Under the pieces are notes generated by a model. It worked only from the letters and a program-made list of their open reading frames with translations, searched no databases and was not told the origin of the DNA. Positions 18,633 to 26,739 of a DNA stretch of 64,000 nucleotides are shown here, piece after piece (position 1 is the first letter of the stretch; each line of letters starts with the position of its first letter). Origin of the DNA: Flintibacter sp. KGMB00164. Lineage in GTDB: Bacteria > Bacillota > Clostridia > Oscillospirales > Oscillospiraceae. The stretch lies in contig NZ_CP044227.1 in NCBI RefSeq assembly GCF_008727735.1, forward strand, positions 2,181,001 through 2,245,000. Reading direction: 5' to 3'. Both the position numbers and the translations under genes were made by a program.

Positions 18633-18844
18633 TATAATGGACTTTGTTGAACGGGTCCCCTTCCGGCCCGTCAACCGGCTTTACATAGCCAGCGTCTGAG
18701 GGTCCCTCACTTCCCTTCAGACGTCCCTCATCCAGGCGTGTGTGCCGGCGGTTTTCTTCTCTCTCCAAAACCCGGCCGGCCAAGTCCTCCACGCCCGGCA
18801 TCCATCCGCGGCCCTCTTTCCGCCAAAAGAGGGCCGCCTTTTTT
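18633..18844 (+). ncRNA. Candidate structured small RNA beside sigF
   Basis: The 344-bp gap between the response regulator and sigF holds no convincing gene. A perfect TATAAT (18633-18638, no good -35) is followed by a series of hairpins: TTGAACGGG…CCCGTCAA (18647-18674), CGTCTGA…TCAGACG and GCCGGCGGTTTT…AAAACCcGGCCGGC. It ends in a strong intrinsic terminator (GCGGCCCTCTTT…AAAAGAGGGCCGC, then six Ts at 18839-18844). A second rightward terminator with no rightward gene before it argues for an independent transcript of about 200 nt. I recognise no known RNA family. Confidence 0.35.
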
Positions 18845-18867
18845 GCAAAAGCGGCCCTTCGCCCCTG

Positions 18868-19587
18868 CTAAGGCGGCAGCAGTACCTGGCGTAGCCTGTC
18901 CACGGCCCGGCGCTCCAGCCGGGAGATCTGCACCTGGGACACCCCAAGCACCCGGGCAGTGTTGGTCTGGGTGAGGCCCTTGTAGTAGCGCAGCAGCAGC
19001 ACCTCCCGCTCCCGCTCCGGCAGCTGCTCCAGCGCTCCCCGCAGGGCAATGCGCTCCACCAGCCCCTCCTCCATACCGCCGGCGCTGAGCACCCCCTCCA
19101 GGGTCAGTCCTCCCTCTCCCGTTTCGGCCTGGAGGGAGACCACCGGGTCGGCGGCGGTCTCGGCGGCGGCGATTTCCTCCGGGGTCAGGCCGGTGGCCTC
19201 CGCTAATTCAGACAAAACCGGCTCCCTCCCCAGCTCACTCCACAGGCGGCTGCGGGCGCTGCGGATAAGGGTTCCCTGCTCCTTGAGCCCTCGGCTCACC
19301 TTCACCGCCCCGTCGTCCCGCAAAAAGCGTCGAATTTCCCCGGCGATTTTGGGCACCGCGTAGGTGGAAAACTGGGTGCCGAAGGCAGGGTCAAAGCCCC
19401 GCACCGCCTTCAAAAACCCCAGGCAGCCCAGCTGGTACAGGTCGTCCGGCTCTACCCCCCGGCCGTAGTAGCGCCGCACCACCGACCAGATGAGGCCGTT
19501 ATTTTCCTCCAACACCTGTTCACAGGCCCGGTTGTCCCCCTCCCGGGCGGCCTGCAGCAGTTCCGGTGCGGTGGCCGTGCCGCTCAT
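18868..19587 (-). CDS. sigF: Forespore RNA polymerase sigma factor SigF
   Basis: The 239-residue sporulation sigma factor has region 2 (DDLYQLGCLGFLKAVRGFDP and STYAVPKIAGEIRRFLRDD), region 3, and region 4 (LPEREREVLLLRYYKGLTQ with an HTH VLGVSQVQISRLE). SigF directs early forespore transcription. It is the third gene of spoIIAA-spoIIAB-sigF, and its start overlaps the spoIIAB stop by 4 bp. A GGGCCGC…GCGGCCC hairpin with a CTTTT tail follows the stop. Confidence 0.96.
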   Translation of the reverse strand: MSGTATAPELLQAAREGDNRACEQVLEENNGLIWSVVRRYYGRGVEPDDLYQLGCLGFLKAVRGFDPAFGTQFSTYAVPKIAGEIRRFLRDDGAVKVSRGLKEQGTLIRSARSRLWSELGREPVLSELAEATGLTPEEIAAAETAADPVVSLQAETGEGGLTLEGVLSAGGMEEGLVERIALRGALEQLPEREREVLLLRYYKGLTQTNTARVLGVSQVQISRLERRAVDRLRQVLLPP

Positions 19588-20021
19588 CGCCCCAGACGGC
19601 GGGCGATTTGCCGCCGCATGGTGACGGTGGTCCCCTTCCCTGGGGTGGAGCGCACCCGCAGCGTATCCATAAAGCTCTCCATGATGGTAAAGCCCATGCC
19701 GGAGCGCTCCTCGCTGCCGGTGGTGAACAGAGGGGTACGGGCCTGCTCCACGTCGGCGATGCCCACGCCCCAGTCCTTCACCACGATCTCTAGCTCATTG
19801 CCCGCCCGGAAGCGCAGCTTCATGACTATTTTCCCCAACCGGTCGGGGTAGGCGTGGACAATGGCATTGGTCACCGCCTCGCTGACGGCGGTCTTGATGT
19901 CGTTGATCTCCTCCAGAGTGGGGTCCAGCTGAGCGGCAAAGCAGGCCGCCGCCGTGCGGGCAAACCCCTCGTTGGCCGAGCGGCTGGAGAACTCCAGGGT
20001 CACGTAATTTTCCACCTTCAT
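19584..20021 (-). CDS. spoIIAB: Anti-sigma F factor and kinase
   Basis: The 145-residue GHKL-fold kinase starts at ATG 20021 (MKVENYVTLE) after GAGGGG; a longer upstream ATG is not supported. The N box is IKTAVSEAVTNAIVHAYPD, followed by KDWGVGI and the G-box region SGMGFTIMESFMD. It binds SigF and phosphorylates SpoIIAA. It is coupled to sigF by a 4-bp overlap and lies 14 bp after spoIIAA. Confidence 0.96.
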   Translation of the reverse strand: MKVENYVTLEFSSRSANEGFARTAAACFAAQLDPTLEEINDIKTAVSEAVTNAIVHAYPDRLGKIVMKLRFRAGNELEIVVKDWGVGIADVEQARTPLFTTGSEERSGMGFTIMESFMDTLRVRSTPGKGTTVTMRRQIARRLGR

Positions 20022-20035
20022 ATGTATCCCCTCTT

Positions 20036-20341
20036 TCATTGGAAGCGAACGAGCTTGTTCAGGCCCGCGGTATCAAACACTCTCTGCGCCTGCTGAGGGG
20101 TATGGACCACCGTCATGGTCCCCTGGATCTGTGCCATGCGGCGGCTGGCCCGCAGCAAAACCGCGATGCCCGAGCTGTCGGTAAAGGTCAGGCCCCCCAG
20201 GTCCAGGGTCAGGGTGCAGGGCAGAGCCGCGTCGATCTGCCGGTCCAGCTCCTCCATGACCTCCTTGGCCCGGTGGTGATCCAGCTCGCCGGTGACGGCG
20301 GCGGTCAGGTGCCGCCCCTCTTCTGTACAGGTCACTGCCAT
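20036..20341 (-). CDS. spoIIAA: Anti-sigma F factor antagonist
   Basis: The 101-residue STAS-domain protein frees SigF by binding SpoIIAB when dephosphorylated. The phosphorylated serine is in FTDSSGIAVLL (about residue 57). It is the first gene of the sporulation operon. A TATAAT lies at 20423-20418 on the minus strand without a matching sigma-A -35. The expected sigma-H promoter was not clear to me. Confidence 0.95.
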   Translation of the reverse strand: MAVTCTEEGRHLTAAVTGELDHHRAKEVMEELDRQIDAALPCTLTLDLGGLTFTDSSGIAVLLRASRRMAQIQGTMTVVHTPQQAQRVFDTAGLNKLVRFQ

Positions 20342-20589
20342 GGTATTCTCTCCTCTCCCCTCCCGCCGGGCGGGGCAAAATCAAAGCGTCCGCGGCCTTT
20401 TAGCCGGGACGCTTCCGATTATAGGGCATGTCCCCCGTCACATTCCCCTGTATTCTGTCGCCCCGGGACGGGCGGCGTATTTTTTCCACCGTTTCGGGCA
20501 GGCTGTGGAAACAGCGGTTTACAAATTTCGCTCCGGGCGGTATGATGAAAAGGAATCCGCCGCCCCCGCGGCCCCCGGGAGGTCCTACC

Positions 20590-21960
20590 GTGTCCAAACA
20601 GATCCATCTCACCTCCGGCCCCATCACCAGCCAGCTCATCCGGCTGTGTCTGCCTCTGCTGGCGGCCAATGTGCTCCAGCAGCTGTACAACATCATCAAC
20701 TCCCTCATCGTGCGCCACTACATCGGCGGCGACGCATTTGCCGCCCTGGGGGTGGCTGAGAGCGTGATGAACCTGTTCATCTATGTCATCACCGGAGCCT
20801 GCATGGGCGCATCCGTGCTGGTGGCCCGGTTTTTCGGGGAGCGCAACTTTCCCCGCCTGCGCCGGCAGCTGTTTGTCTCCGGCGTGCTCATTGGCGGCAC
20901 CACCCTGGTGGCCGTCACCCTGACCCAGCTGTTCCTGCCCCAGCTGCTCCGGCTCATTTCCACCCCGGATGAGCTGATGGCGGACACCACCGCCTATCTG
21001 CGGGTCATTCTGGTGGGCATGCTCTTTACCTTCGCCTATAACTATCTGGCCGCTACCCTGCGGGCCATCGGCAACACCAAGGCGGCCCTGTACTTTCTCT
21101 TGGCCTCCCTGGGCTACAACCTCCTTGCCGCCTGGATCCTGGTGGCCCAGATGAAGCTGGGCATTGTAGGCACTGCCCTGGCCACCTCCAGCGCCCAGCT
21201 GCTCTCCGCCCTGCTGTGCCTTGCCTACATGCGCAAAAAGCTCTCCTTCCTGCGCATCCGGAAAACGGACATGCATCTGGAGCCCATGCTCATGCGGCTG
21301 ACCACCAGCTATGCCGCGGTGGCCGCCCTCCAGCAGTCCAGCCTGTACCTGGGCAAGCTGATGATTCAGAGCGCGGTCAACGGCATCAGTACCGACGCCA
21401 TTTCCGCCTTTACCGCCACCACCCGGGTGGAAAACTTCACCCAGGCCTTCGGTATCAGCGCCTGTGAGGCCATCGCCATTTTTGTGGCCCAGAATCAGGG
21501 GGCCAAGCAGTACCGACGGGCCAACCGGGGATTTCTCCAGGGCTTTGCCATCACTACCGCCATCGGCCTTGGCTTCTCCCTGCTGCTGGGCTTCTTTGCC
21601 CAGCCCATGGTGTCCCTGTTTTTGGGGGACGACCTGCAGAGCATCCCCCTGGGCGTCTCCTATCTCCAGCTCATGGCCTGGTTCTACTTTCTCTCCTTCA
21701 TCGGCCACTCCTATGTGGGCCACTACCGCGGCATCGGCCGCATGAACATCACCTTCTTCGGCACCACCTTACAGATCGTGGTGCGGGTGATCGGCACCTA
21801 TCTGCTGGTAGGCGCTATGGGCCTGGACGCGGTGGCCCTGTCCACCGGCCTTGGCTGGGTGGTCATTGTCCTCTTCCACTCCACCGTTTACCTGCTGGAG
21901 CGGCGAGGCATCGGCTATCACCTGCCCAGCGAGGATGGGCCCCCTCCCAAACAGGCATAA
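20590..21960 (+). CDS. MATE-family multidrug/cation efflux transporter
   Basis: The 456-residue protein starts at GTG 20590, 7 nt after GGGAGG; the open frame extends upstream without a ribosome site. Twelve hydrophobic segments in two halves are visible, starting LTSGPITSQLIRLCLPLLAA and including GDAFAALGVAESVMNLF, the MATE substrate-cavity region. Members export cationic drugs using sodium or proton gradients; the substrate here is unknown. It is divergent from spoIIAA and ends at a terminator. Confidence 0.95.
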   Translation: MSKQIHLTSGPITSQLIRLCLPLLAANVLQQLYNIINSLIVRHYIGGDAFAALGVAESVMNLFIYVITGACMGASVLVARFFGERNFPRLRRQLFVSGVLIGGTTLVAVTLTQLFLPQLLRLISTPDELMADTTAYLRVILVGMLFTFAYNYLAATLRAIGNTKAALYFLLASLGYNLLAAWILVAQMKLGIVGTALATSSAQLLSALLCLAYMRKKLSFLRIRKTDMHLEPMLMRLTTSYAAVAALQQSSLYLGKLMIQSAVNGISTDAISAFTATTRVENFTQAFGISACEAIAIFVAQNQGAKQYRRANRGFLQGFAITTAIGLGFSLLLGFFAQPMVSLFLGDDLQSIPLGVSYLQLMAWFYFLSFIGHSYVGHYRGIGRMNITFFGTTLQIVVRVIGTYLLVGAMGLDAVALSTGLGWVVIVLFHSTVYLLERRGIGYHLPSEDGPPPKQA

Positions 21961-21999
21961 AAAAATCGGCGAACCAAACTTGGTTCGCCGATTTTTTGT
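21960..21999. terminator. Bidirectional terminator after the MATE gene
   Basis: A 17-bp perfect stem (AAAAAATCGGCGAACCA with its complement) with a short loop is flanked by A and T runs. It also terminates the leftward secreted-protein transcript that carries repeat copy B. Confidence 0.92.
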
Positions 22000-22029
22000 T
22001 CTTATTCAAAGAAAGTTGTTCTGGTTTTT

Positions 22030-22089
22030 CCCAGAAGCAAAGCGCAGCTTTGCACCAAAATTCTTTGCCAAGCTTTCTTTTAAGAAAGC
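22030..22089 (-). repeat. 3'-UTR two-hairpin element, copy B (overlapping the end of the secreted-protein gene)
   Basis: In the gene's sense direction, hairpin 1 (GCTTTCTT-AA-AAGAAAGC, 22089-22072) contains the stop codon TAA in its centre, so the last codons are part of the repeat. Hairpin 2 (GCAAAGC-TGC-GCTTTGC) is at 22053-22037. A terminator follows after about 30 bp. Confidence 0.85.
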
Positions 22090-22589
22090 GAAAAAGAGCC
22101 GCGGACCAGGACCTTCACCGTGCTGCCGCCGGCGGTGATGTAGTGGTCGGTCATGGTGGCCATGTACAGGTGATTCTGCACCAGGGCACCGCCGTGATTG
22201 AGGTTCTCCCCCGTGGTGGTATCCACCAGGGCGGGATTCACCGCCGCGCCGGCCGTGGCGCTGCCCACCCGGAGCATAACCTCCGCTCCCAGGCCCAAAT
22301 TCATCCGCTGGCCCGCGGACAGGGTAACCACCTGGTAGGAGGCGCTGCCGCCGGTGCCCGACTGGCCGGCCAGCTGCTCAAACTGGGTAGTCAGCTCCTG
22401 TGCCTTGGCGTCCGCCTTATTCTGGGTGGACTTTACCAAATCCGGGAGCACCGTCTGGGTGAGATAGCTCAGGGTGACCAGGGGGTCGCTCTGGTCTCCG
22501 GCCGCCAGCGCTCCCGCTCCCGCCGCCAGGCAGGTGCCGGCCAGACAGAAGGCAGCCAGGCGGATCTTCCAGGTTCCCATCTTTTTCAT
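22080..22589 (-). CDS. Secreted protein of unknown function
   Basis: The 169-residue product has a clear signal peptide (MKKMGTWKIRLAAFCLAGTCLA…ALAAG, cleavage likely after about residue 30). The mature part has a short predicted helical region with TLSYLTQTVLPDLVKSTQN, then a Gly/Ala-rich beta-like domain (VVTLSAGQRMNLGLGAEVML, ATMTDHYITAGGSTVKV). I recognise no catalytic motif. It could be a surface or spore-coat-associated factor, but nothing proves that. The last three codons and the stop lie within repeat copy B. Confidence 0.75.
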   Translation of the reverse strand: MKKMGTWKIRLAAFCLAGTCLAAGAGALAAGDQSDPLVTLSYLTQTVLPDLVKSTQNKADAKAQELTTQFEQLAGQSGTGGSASYQVVTLSAGQRMNLGLGAEVMLRVGSATAGAAVNPALVDTTTGENLNHGGALVQNHLYMATMTDHYITAGGSTVKVLVRGSFSLS

Positions 22590-22655
22590 TCTGATGTACT
22601 CCTTTTATCGTCGCGTTTCCTATGTAAACCGCCCGCAGGCGGTTTCCCTCCCGGT

Positions 22656-23027
22656 CTACACCATGGTCTCCGGATGGAGCCCAAAGCTGACCGCGATGGC
22701 GTTATCTACCTTTTTCATCGCCTTCTCATCCACCTTCCCCATGTGCTCCCGCAGACGGCGCTTATCCAGGGTGCGGATCTGCTCCAGCAGGACAATGGAG
22801 TCCTTGGGCAGTCCGCAGCTGAGGGCGGAGAGAGGGATATGGGTGGGCAGCTTGGCCTTCCCGGTCTGGGAGGTAATGGCCGCAGCGATGACAGTGGGGC
22901 TGTGGCGGTTTCCGGTGTCGTTCTGCACGATGAGCACCGGACGCACGCCGCCCTGTTCACTGCCCACCACCGGGCTGAGATCGGCGTAAAAAATGTCGCC
23001 TCGTTTCACACTGTTGTCCACGTACAT
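22656..23027 (-). CDS. mazF: MazF/PemK-type endoribonuclease toxin without adjacent antitoxin
   Basis: The 123-residue protein matches the EndoA (NdoA) type of Firmicutes: KRGDIFYADLSPVVGSEQGG at the N-terminus, RPVLIVQND with the catalytic Arg, and the conserved Thr/Ser segment VIAAAITSQ. EndoA cuts single-stranded RNA at UACAU. In Bacillus the antitoxin gene ndoAI sits between alr and ndoA. Here alr is also upstream, but the 198-bp gap contains no ribbon-helix-helix gene; instead a large hairpin precedes the toxin. Confidence 0.93.
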   Translation of the reverse strand: MYVDNSVKRGDIFYADLSPVVGSEQGGVRPVLIVQNDTGNRHSPTVIAAAITSQTGKAKLPTHIPLSALSCGLPKDSIVLLEQIRTLDKRRLREHMGKVDEKAMKKVDNAIAVSFGLHPETMV

Positions 23028-23044
23028 TCACACTCCGCTGGAAA

Positions 23045-23094
23045 ATAGTACGCGTTACAGGGCCTTCCCGGTCCTTTATGTAACGCTGTACTAT
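23045..23094 (-). promoter_or_regulatory. Long hairpin in the mazF leader
   Basis: Arms ATAGTACGCGTTACA and its complement (one bulge) enclose a second GGGCC/GGTCC stem. A UACAU pentamer (mRNA sense, 23082-23078) lies at the inner stem junction. A TATAAT -10 is present at 23123-23118 without a convincing -35. The hairpin ends 17 bp before the mazF start codon, so it could act on translation or be cut by MazF itself. Function is inferred. Confidence 0.6.
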
Positions 23095-23225
23095 GATTCT
23101 CCCACGGGTCGGAGGGGATTATACGTCGCCGGGGTCAGAAAATTTTCGCCTCCGCGCCTTCCCTGCCGCAGGCGGACAGCCTGCCGCTCCACACCATCCT
23201 ATGCCGCCCAAAGGCGTCTGGGCAC

Positions 23226-24344
23226 TCAGGGCAGATAGACTCGGGGAACGCGGGGATTGAGGTCGCAGAGAAGCTCGTAGACAATGGTGCCCGTCAAGTC
23301 GGCCGCTTTTTCAGTCAGTTCCGGACCGTAGACCAGCGCGATGTCGCCCGGCTTCACGTCGGGCAGATCGGTGACGTCCACCATACACATATCCATGCAC
23401 ACCCGGCCCACAATGGGACAGAGAACACCGTGGATCTCCATAACCATGTGGTTGGACAGGCTGCGGGGATAGCCGTCACCGTAACCGATGGGCACCACCG
23501 CCAGCTTGGAATCCCGCTTCAAAACGGCAGTTCTGCCGTAGCTGACACAGGTACCGGCAGGCAGCTCTCGCACAGCGGCGATGCGGCTTTTCACCGTCAT
23601 CACCGGACGCAGGCCCGGGCCGTCCAGCCCCTCCATCTCAGGAGCGGGATAGTAGCCGTACAGGGCAATGCCGGGGCGCACCATGTCCATATGGGTACAG
23701 GGATAGTTTAGCACAGCCCCGCTGGCCCCGCAATGGCAAATTTGAAAGGTAACACCAATCTTTTCCAGGGCCTGCTTAGCATCCAAAAGCTTGGTGAGCT
23801 GCCCCATGGTATACTCCTCGCTGCTGTCGGCGTCGGCAAAATGGGTGAACATCCCCTCCGCCTTCAGGCCGGGCAGGGCGCACAGCCTGGCGATCTCCCG
23901 GGCGGTCTGTTCCCCCTGCCAAAGGAAACCCAGGCGGCTCATGCCGGTGTCCAGCTTCACATGGATGGTCAGCGTCTTTCCCGCCGCCACCGCTGCATCC
24001 GAGAGAGCCTGTCCGGTGGCCAGATCCCCCACCGCCTGGGTCACCTGATACTCCAGCAGCATGGGGGCCAGCTCCACAGGGGTGTTGCCCAGGCACAGGA
24101 TAGGCAGGGTGATCCCCGCCTGACGCAGCTCCCTGGCCTCGTCCACACAGGCCACCGCCAGCATGTCGGCCCCCAGCTGCTCCAGCTTTTGGGCCACCGG
24201 TATCGCTCCGTGGCCATAGGCGTTGGCCTTGCACACGCCCAAAAACCGGCAGCCCGCAGGCAGCATGGCGCGCAGAGCCCGGTAGTTATGTTCCAGGGCG
24301 GACAGGTCGATCTCCGCCCAGGTTCTCATCTTTGTGGTGTCCAT
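23226..24344 (-). CDS. alr: Alanine racemase
   Basis: The 372-residue PLP enzyme interconverts L- and D-alanine for peptidoglycan. The catalytic Lys is in GVCKANAYGHG (about residue 39). The substrate and phosphate region ALYGYYPAPE follows, with the second catalytic Tyr in CVSYGRTAVL. It lies 14 bp downstream of a lipoprotein gene and upstream of mazF, an order (alr then EndoA-type toxin) shared with Bacillus. Confidence 0.97.
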   Translation of the reverse strand: MDTTKMRTWAEIDLSALEHNYRALRAMLPAGCRFLGVCKANAYGHGAIPVAQKLEQLGADMLAVACVDEARELRQAGITLPILCLGNTPVELAPMLLEYQVTQAVGDLATGQALSDAAVAAGKTLTIHVKLDTGMSRLGFLWQGEQTAREIARLCALPGLKAEGMFTHFADADSSEEYTMGQLTKLLDAKQALEKIGVTFQICHCGASGAVLNYPCTHMDMVRPGIALYGYYPAPEMEGLDGPGLRPVMTVKSRIAAVRELPAGTCVSYGRTAVLKRDSKLAVVPIGYGDGYPRSLSNHMVMEIHGVLCPIVGRVCMDMCMVDVTDLPDVKPGDIALVYGPELTEKAADLTGTIVYELLCDLNPRVPRVYLP

Positions 24345-24358
24345 CTTTGATTCCTTCT

Positions 24359-24940
24359 TTATATCTTTGTAAATTCCGTGATCTCACAGGTAATGACCCG
24401 CCGTCCGTCCTGGCTGATCTCCCCGCCGGTGAGGGCGTGGGTCTGGGCGTCAAAGTACAAGGTCACCTCCCGCCCGGTACCGGCATCCTCCTCCGGGTCG
24501 GTGCAGTGCACCTCCAGCACCCCGTCAGCCAGTGTACACCGGTCGATGTATTGGGTGCGGGCGTACTCCACCAGGGTGGGCAGAGCGCTCACCGGGGAAA
24601 GGCTCTCCCCGTCCAGAAATCCAGTCTCCAGGCTCAGGTCCTCATACTCCAGAGTACCCTCGTCCCCATCGATACGGGCGGTGACCCCTGCGAGTATCTC
24701 CGGCTCCCAGATGACCACGGTGGTCTCCTCCCCGTCGCTGGTAACGGACAGGGTAAAGTCATAGACCCGCTGGCCGTAGTCTGCGTTCACCTGGGCCTGG
24801 AGGGAGTAGCCGGTCATGGCCATATACTCCCCGCGAATGGCTACCGCTAGGGCCTCCGCCCCGGTCTCACCCTCTTGCCCGCCGCCGCAGCCTGTCAGCA
24901 GCAGGAGCATCATTGGTAGGAAAAGCAGCCGTTTTTTCAC
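24359..24940 (-). CDS. Lipoprotein of unknown function (LolA-like features)
   Basis: The 193-residue protein starts at GTG 24940 after GGAGGG. A lipoprotein signal ends in LLLLTGCGGG with Cys 18 as the lipidation site. The mature part is strand-rich (YSLQAQVNADYGQRVYDFTL, REVTLYFDAQTHALTGGEI), resembling the concave beta sheet of LolA/LppX-type lipid-binding proteins. It is followed by alr and preceded by nnr in one leftward run. The ligand is unknown. Confidence 0.8.
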   Translation of the reverse strand: MKKRLLFLPMMLLLLTGCGGGQEGETGAEALAVAIRGEYMAMTGYSLQAQVNADYGQRVYDFTLSVTSDGEETTVVIWEPEILAGVTARIDGDEGTLEYEDLSLETGFLDGESLSPVSALPTLVEYARTQYIDRCTLADGVLEVHCTDPEEDAGTGREVTLYFDAQTHALTGGEISQDGRRVITCEITEFTKI

Positions 24941-24964
24941 GCTGTTCCCTCCAAAATGGTTGAT

Positions 24965-26644
24965 TCAGATTTCTGTCTGAGAGCACTCCAGCAGCACCTG
25001 GGGAATGGTGTCCAGCAGGTCGCTGGGGAGCATGGCATACTCCCCAAACTTCTGGGCGCACTTGTCCCCCGCCTTTCCGTGGAACCACACCGCCCAGGCA
25101 GCCAGCTCCGAGAGGTCCGTGTACTGCCCTACCAAATGCTTCTGCCCCCACAGGGCGGCGATCATACCGGACAGCACATCTCCCGAGCCCCCTTTTGCCA
25201 TGCCCGGGTTGCCGGTCCCGCAGATCCAGCACTGGCCGGAAGGGGCGGCGGTCACCGTTCCGTGGCCTTTCAGTACCACGGTACAGTGATGCGCTTTGGC
25301 AAAGGAGCGGGCAGCGCTCAGCCGGTCCGTCACCGGCAGAGAAGTACCGGTGAGCCGTGCATACTCCCCAGCGTGGGGGGTGAGGACGGTGGGGGCGGAG
25401 CGTTTGTCCAGAATATCTATATGCCCACACAGGGCATTTATGCCATCGGCGTCCAGCACCACAGGGATGTCCAGGTCCTCCAGCAGGGCGCGCACCAGCT
25501 TCTCGGTCTTGGGGTGGCGGCCCAGGCCGGGGCCGATGAGAGCCACGTCGCAGCCCCTTGCCTTCTCCAGAATTTCTTCGTACTTCTCCGGCAGAGGGAA
25601 GGGCATAGCCTCGTCACACTTGACGGCTAGGATGGGGTAGATCTCCCGGGGCACACCCAAAAAGACCAGTCCCGCTCCCGTGCGCAGAGCTGCCCGGGCG
25701 GCCAGGTTGGGCGCGCCGGTGTAGCCCTCGCTCCCTGCCAGGATGAAGATCTTGCCAAAGTCCCCCTTGTGGCCATCCACCGGGCGGCTGGGCAGATTGC
25801 GGCACACGTCTCCGGACATGCTCCAGCTTTGCTCCGGAGCGCGCCAAATCTGACAGTTGAGCACCTCCCAAGGGATGCCAATATCAACGGCACGAACCTC
25901 TCCGGCCCGTCCTGCGCCGGCATCCAGATAAAGGCCCGGCTTGGCACAGGTGAAGGTGACGGTCACCTTGGCCTGGACCGCGTCCCCCAGAATTTCTCCT
26001 GTGTCCCCGTGTACCCCGGAGGGCAGGTCGCAGGAGACCACCGGGGTGCGCATCCGGTTGAGCCACTGCACCAGGGTCAGAAATTCCCCCGCCAGAGGGC
26101 GCTGAAGTCCCACCCCAAACAGGGCGTCCACAAAGCAGTCGCAGGTGGACATCCAGACGGTGGTGCGCTGGTCATTGAGATCCAGGGATTCCAACTCGCC
26201 ACCGGTCTCTCTCAACTTTTCCTCCATAGCCCGCTCGTCCGGCGTCATCTTTGCCCGGTCTCCCACCAGGAAGGCCCGGACCCGGTATCCTACCTCCAGC
26301 AAGATCCGGGCGGCGGCCACGCCGTCCCCGCCGTTGTTGCCCGGTCCGCAGAAAATGCCGATGCGCTGGGTGGGATCGGTGTTTCTGGACTCCACAATGG
26401 AGCGCAGCTCCTCCATCTCCCGCTGCTCCTCGGGAGTGGGTTCTTCTCCTGTCTTGGTCATAAAGCCGATGCAGGCGGGCCCATCCGCGCCTTTGGGCTT
26501 TTTCGCCGGACCCACCAGATCCATCACCGCCTGGGCTACCGCCTGGGCGGCGTTCTCCATCAGCTCCAGGGATGGAATGCCCCGCTCCTCAATGGCAATG
26601 CGGTCCAGTTCCTTCATCTGTGCCGTGCTGGCCAGAATCTCCAT
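24965..26644 (-). CDS. nnr: Bifunctional NAD(P)HX epimerase/dehydratase
   Basis: The 559-residue protein starts at ATG 26644 (MEILASTAQMK) after AAAGGAG. The YjeF N-domain (epimerase, about 1-260) has GIFCGPGNNGGDGVAAARIL and SCDLPSGVHGD. The C-terminal ribokinase-like dehydratase (about 285-559) has KIFILAGSEGYTGAPNLAARAAL and the late catalytic NPGMAKGGSGDVLSGM. It repairs hydrated NAD(P)H. A roughly 50-residue insertion (KKPKGADGP to RNTDPTQR, about residues 45-95) before the GNNGGDG loop is longer than in most homologues. Confidence 0.95.
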   Translation of the reverse strand: MEILASTAQMKELDRIAIEERGIPSLELMENAAQAVAQAVMDLVGPAKKPKGADGPACIGFMTKTGEEPTPEEQREMEELRSIVESRNTDPTQRIGIFCGPGNNGGDGVAAARILLEVGYRVRAFLVGDRAKMTPDERAMEEKLRETGGELESLDLNDQRTTVWMSTCDCFVDALFGVGLQRPLAGEFLTLVQWLNRMRTPVVSCDLPSGVHGDTGEILGDAVQAKVTVTFTCAKPGLYLDAGAGRAGEVRAVDIGIPWEVLNCQIWRAPEQSWSMSGDVCRNLPSRPVDGHKGDFGKIFILAGSEGYTGAPNLAARAALRTGAGLVFLGVPREIYPILAVKCDEAMPFPLPEKYEEILEKARGCDVALIGPGLGRHPKTEKLVRALLEDLDIPVVLDADGINALCGHIDILDKRSAPTVLTPHAGEYARLTGTSLPVTDRLSAARSFAKAHHCTVVLKGHGTVTAAPSGQCWICGTGNPGMAKGGSGDVLSGMIAALWGQKHLVGQYTDLSELAAWAVWFHGKAGDKCAQKFGEYAMLPSDLLDTIPQVLLECSQTEI

Positions 26645-26702
26645 GCTGCCGCGCTCCTTTCTTCCGGGCCGTTTTTGCACATTGTACCACGTTTCTGTGG
26701 AT

Positions 26703-26732
26703 AAAAAAAGTGGGACGCCCAAGGCGCCCCAC
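26703..26732 (-). terminator. Terminator of the sufCB operon
   Basis: The stem GTGGGGCGCC…GGCGTCCCAC is followed on the minus strand by seven Ts, 8 bp after the sufB stop. Confidence 0.85.
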
Positions 26733-26739
26733 AAAATGT

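Noticed and set aside
18601-18801. 66-codon leftward frame downstream of sigF
   Set aside because: No ribosome site, no recognisable domain, and it overlaps the hairpin series and terminator; treated as non-coding.
20342-20460. Sigma-H promoter for spoIIAA
   Set aside because: An AGGGGAAT-like element is present but no GAAT -10 at the right distance, so it is not reported as a promoter.
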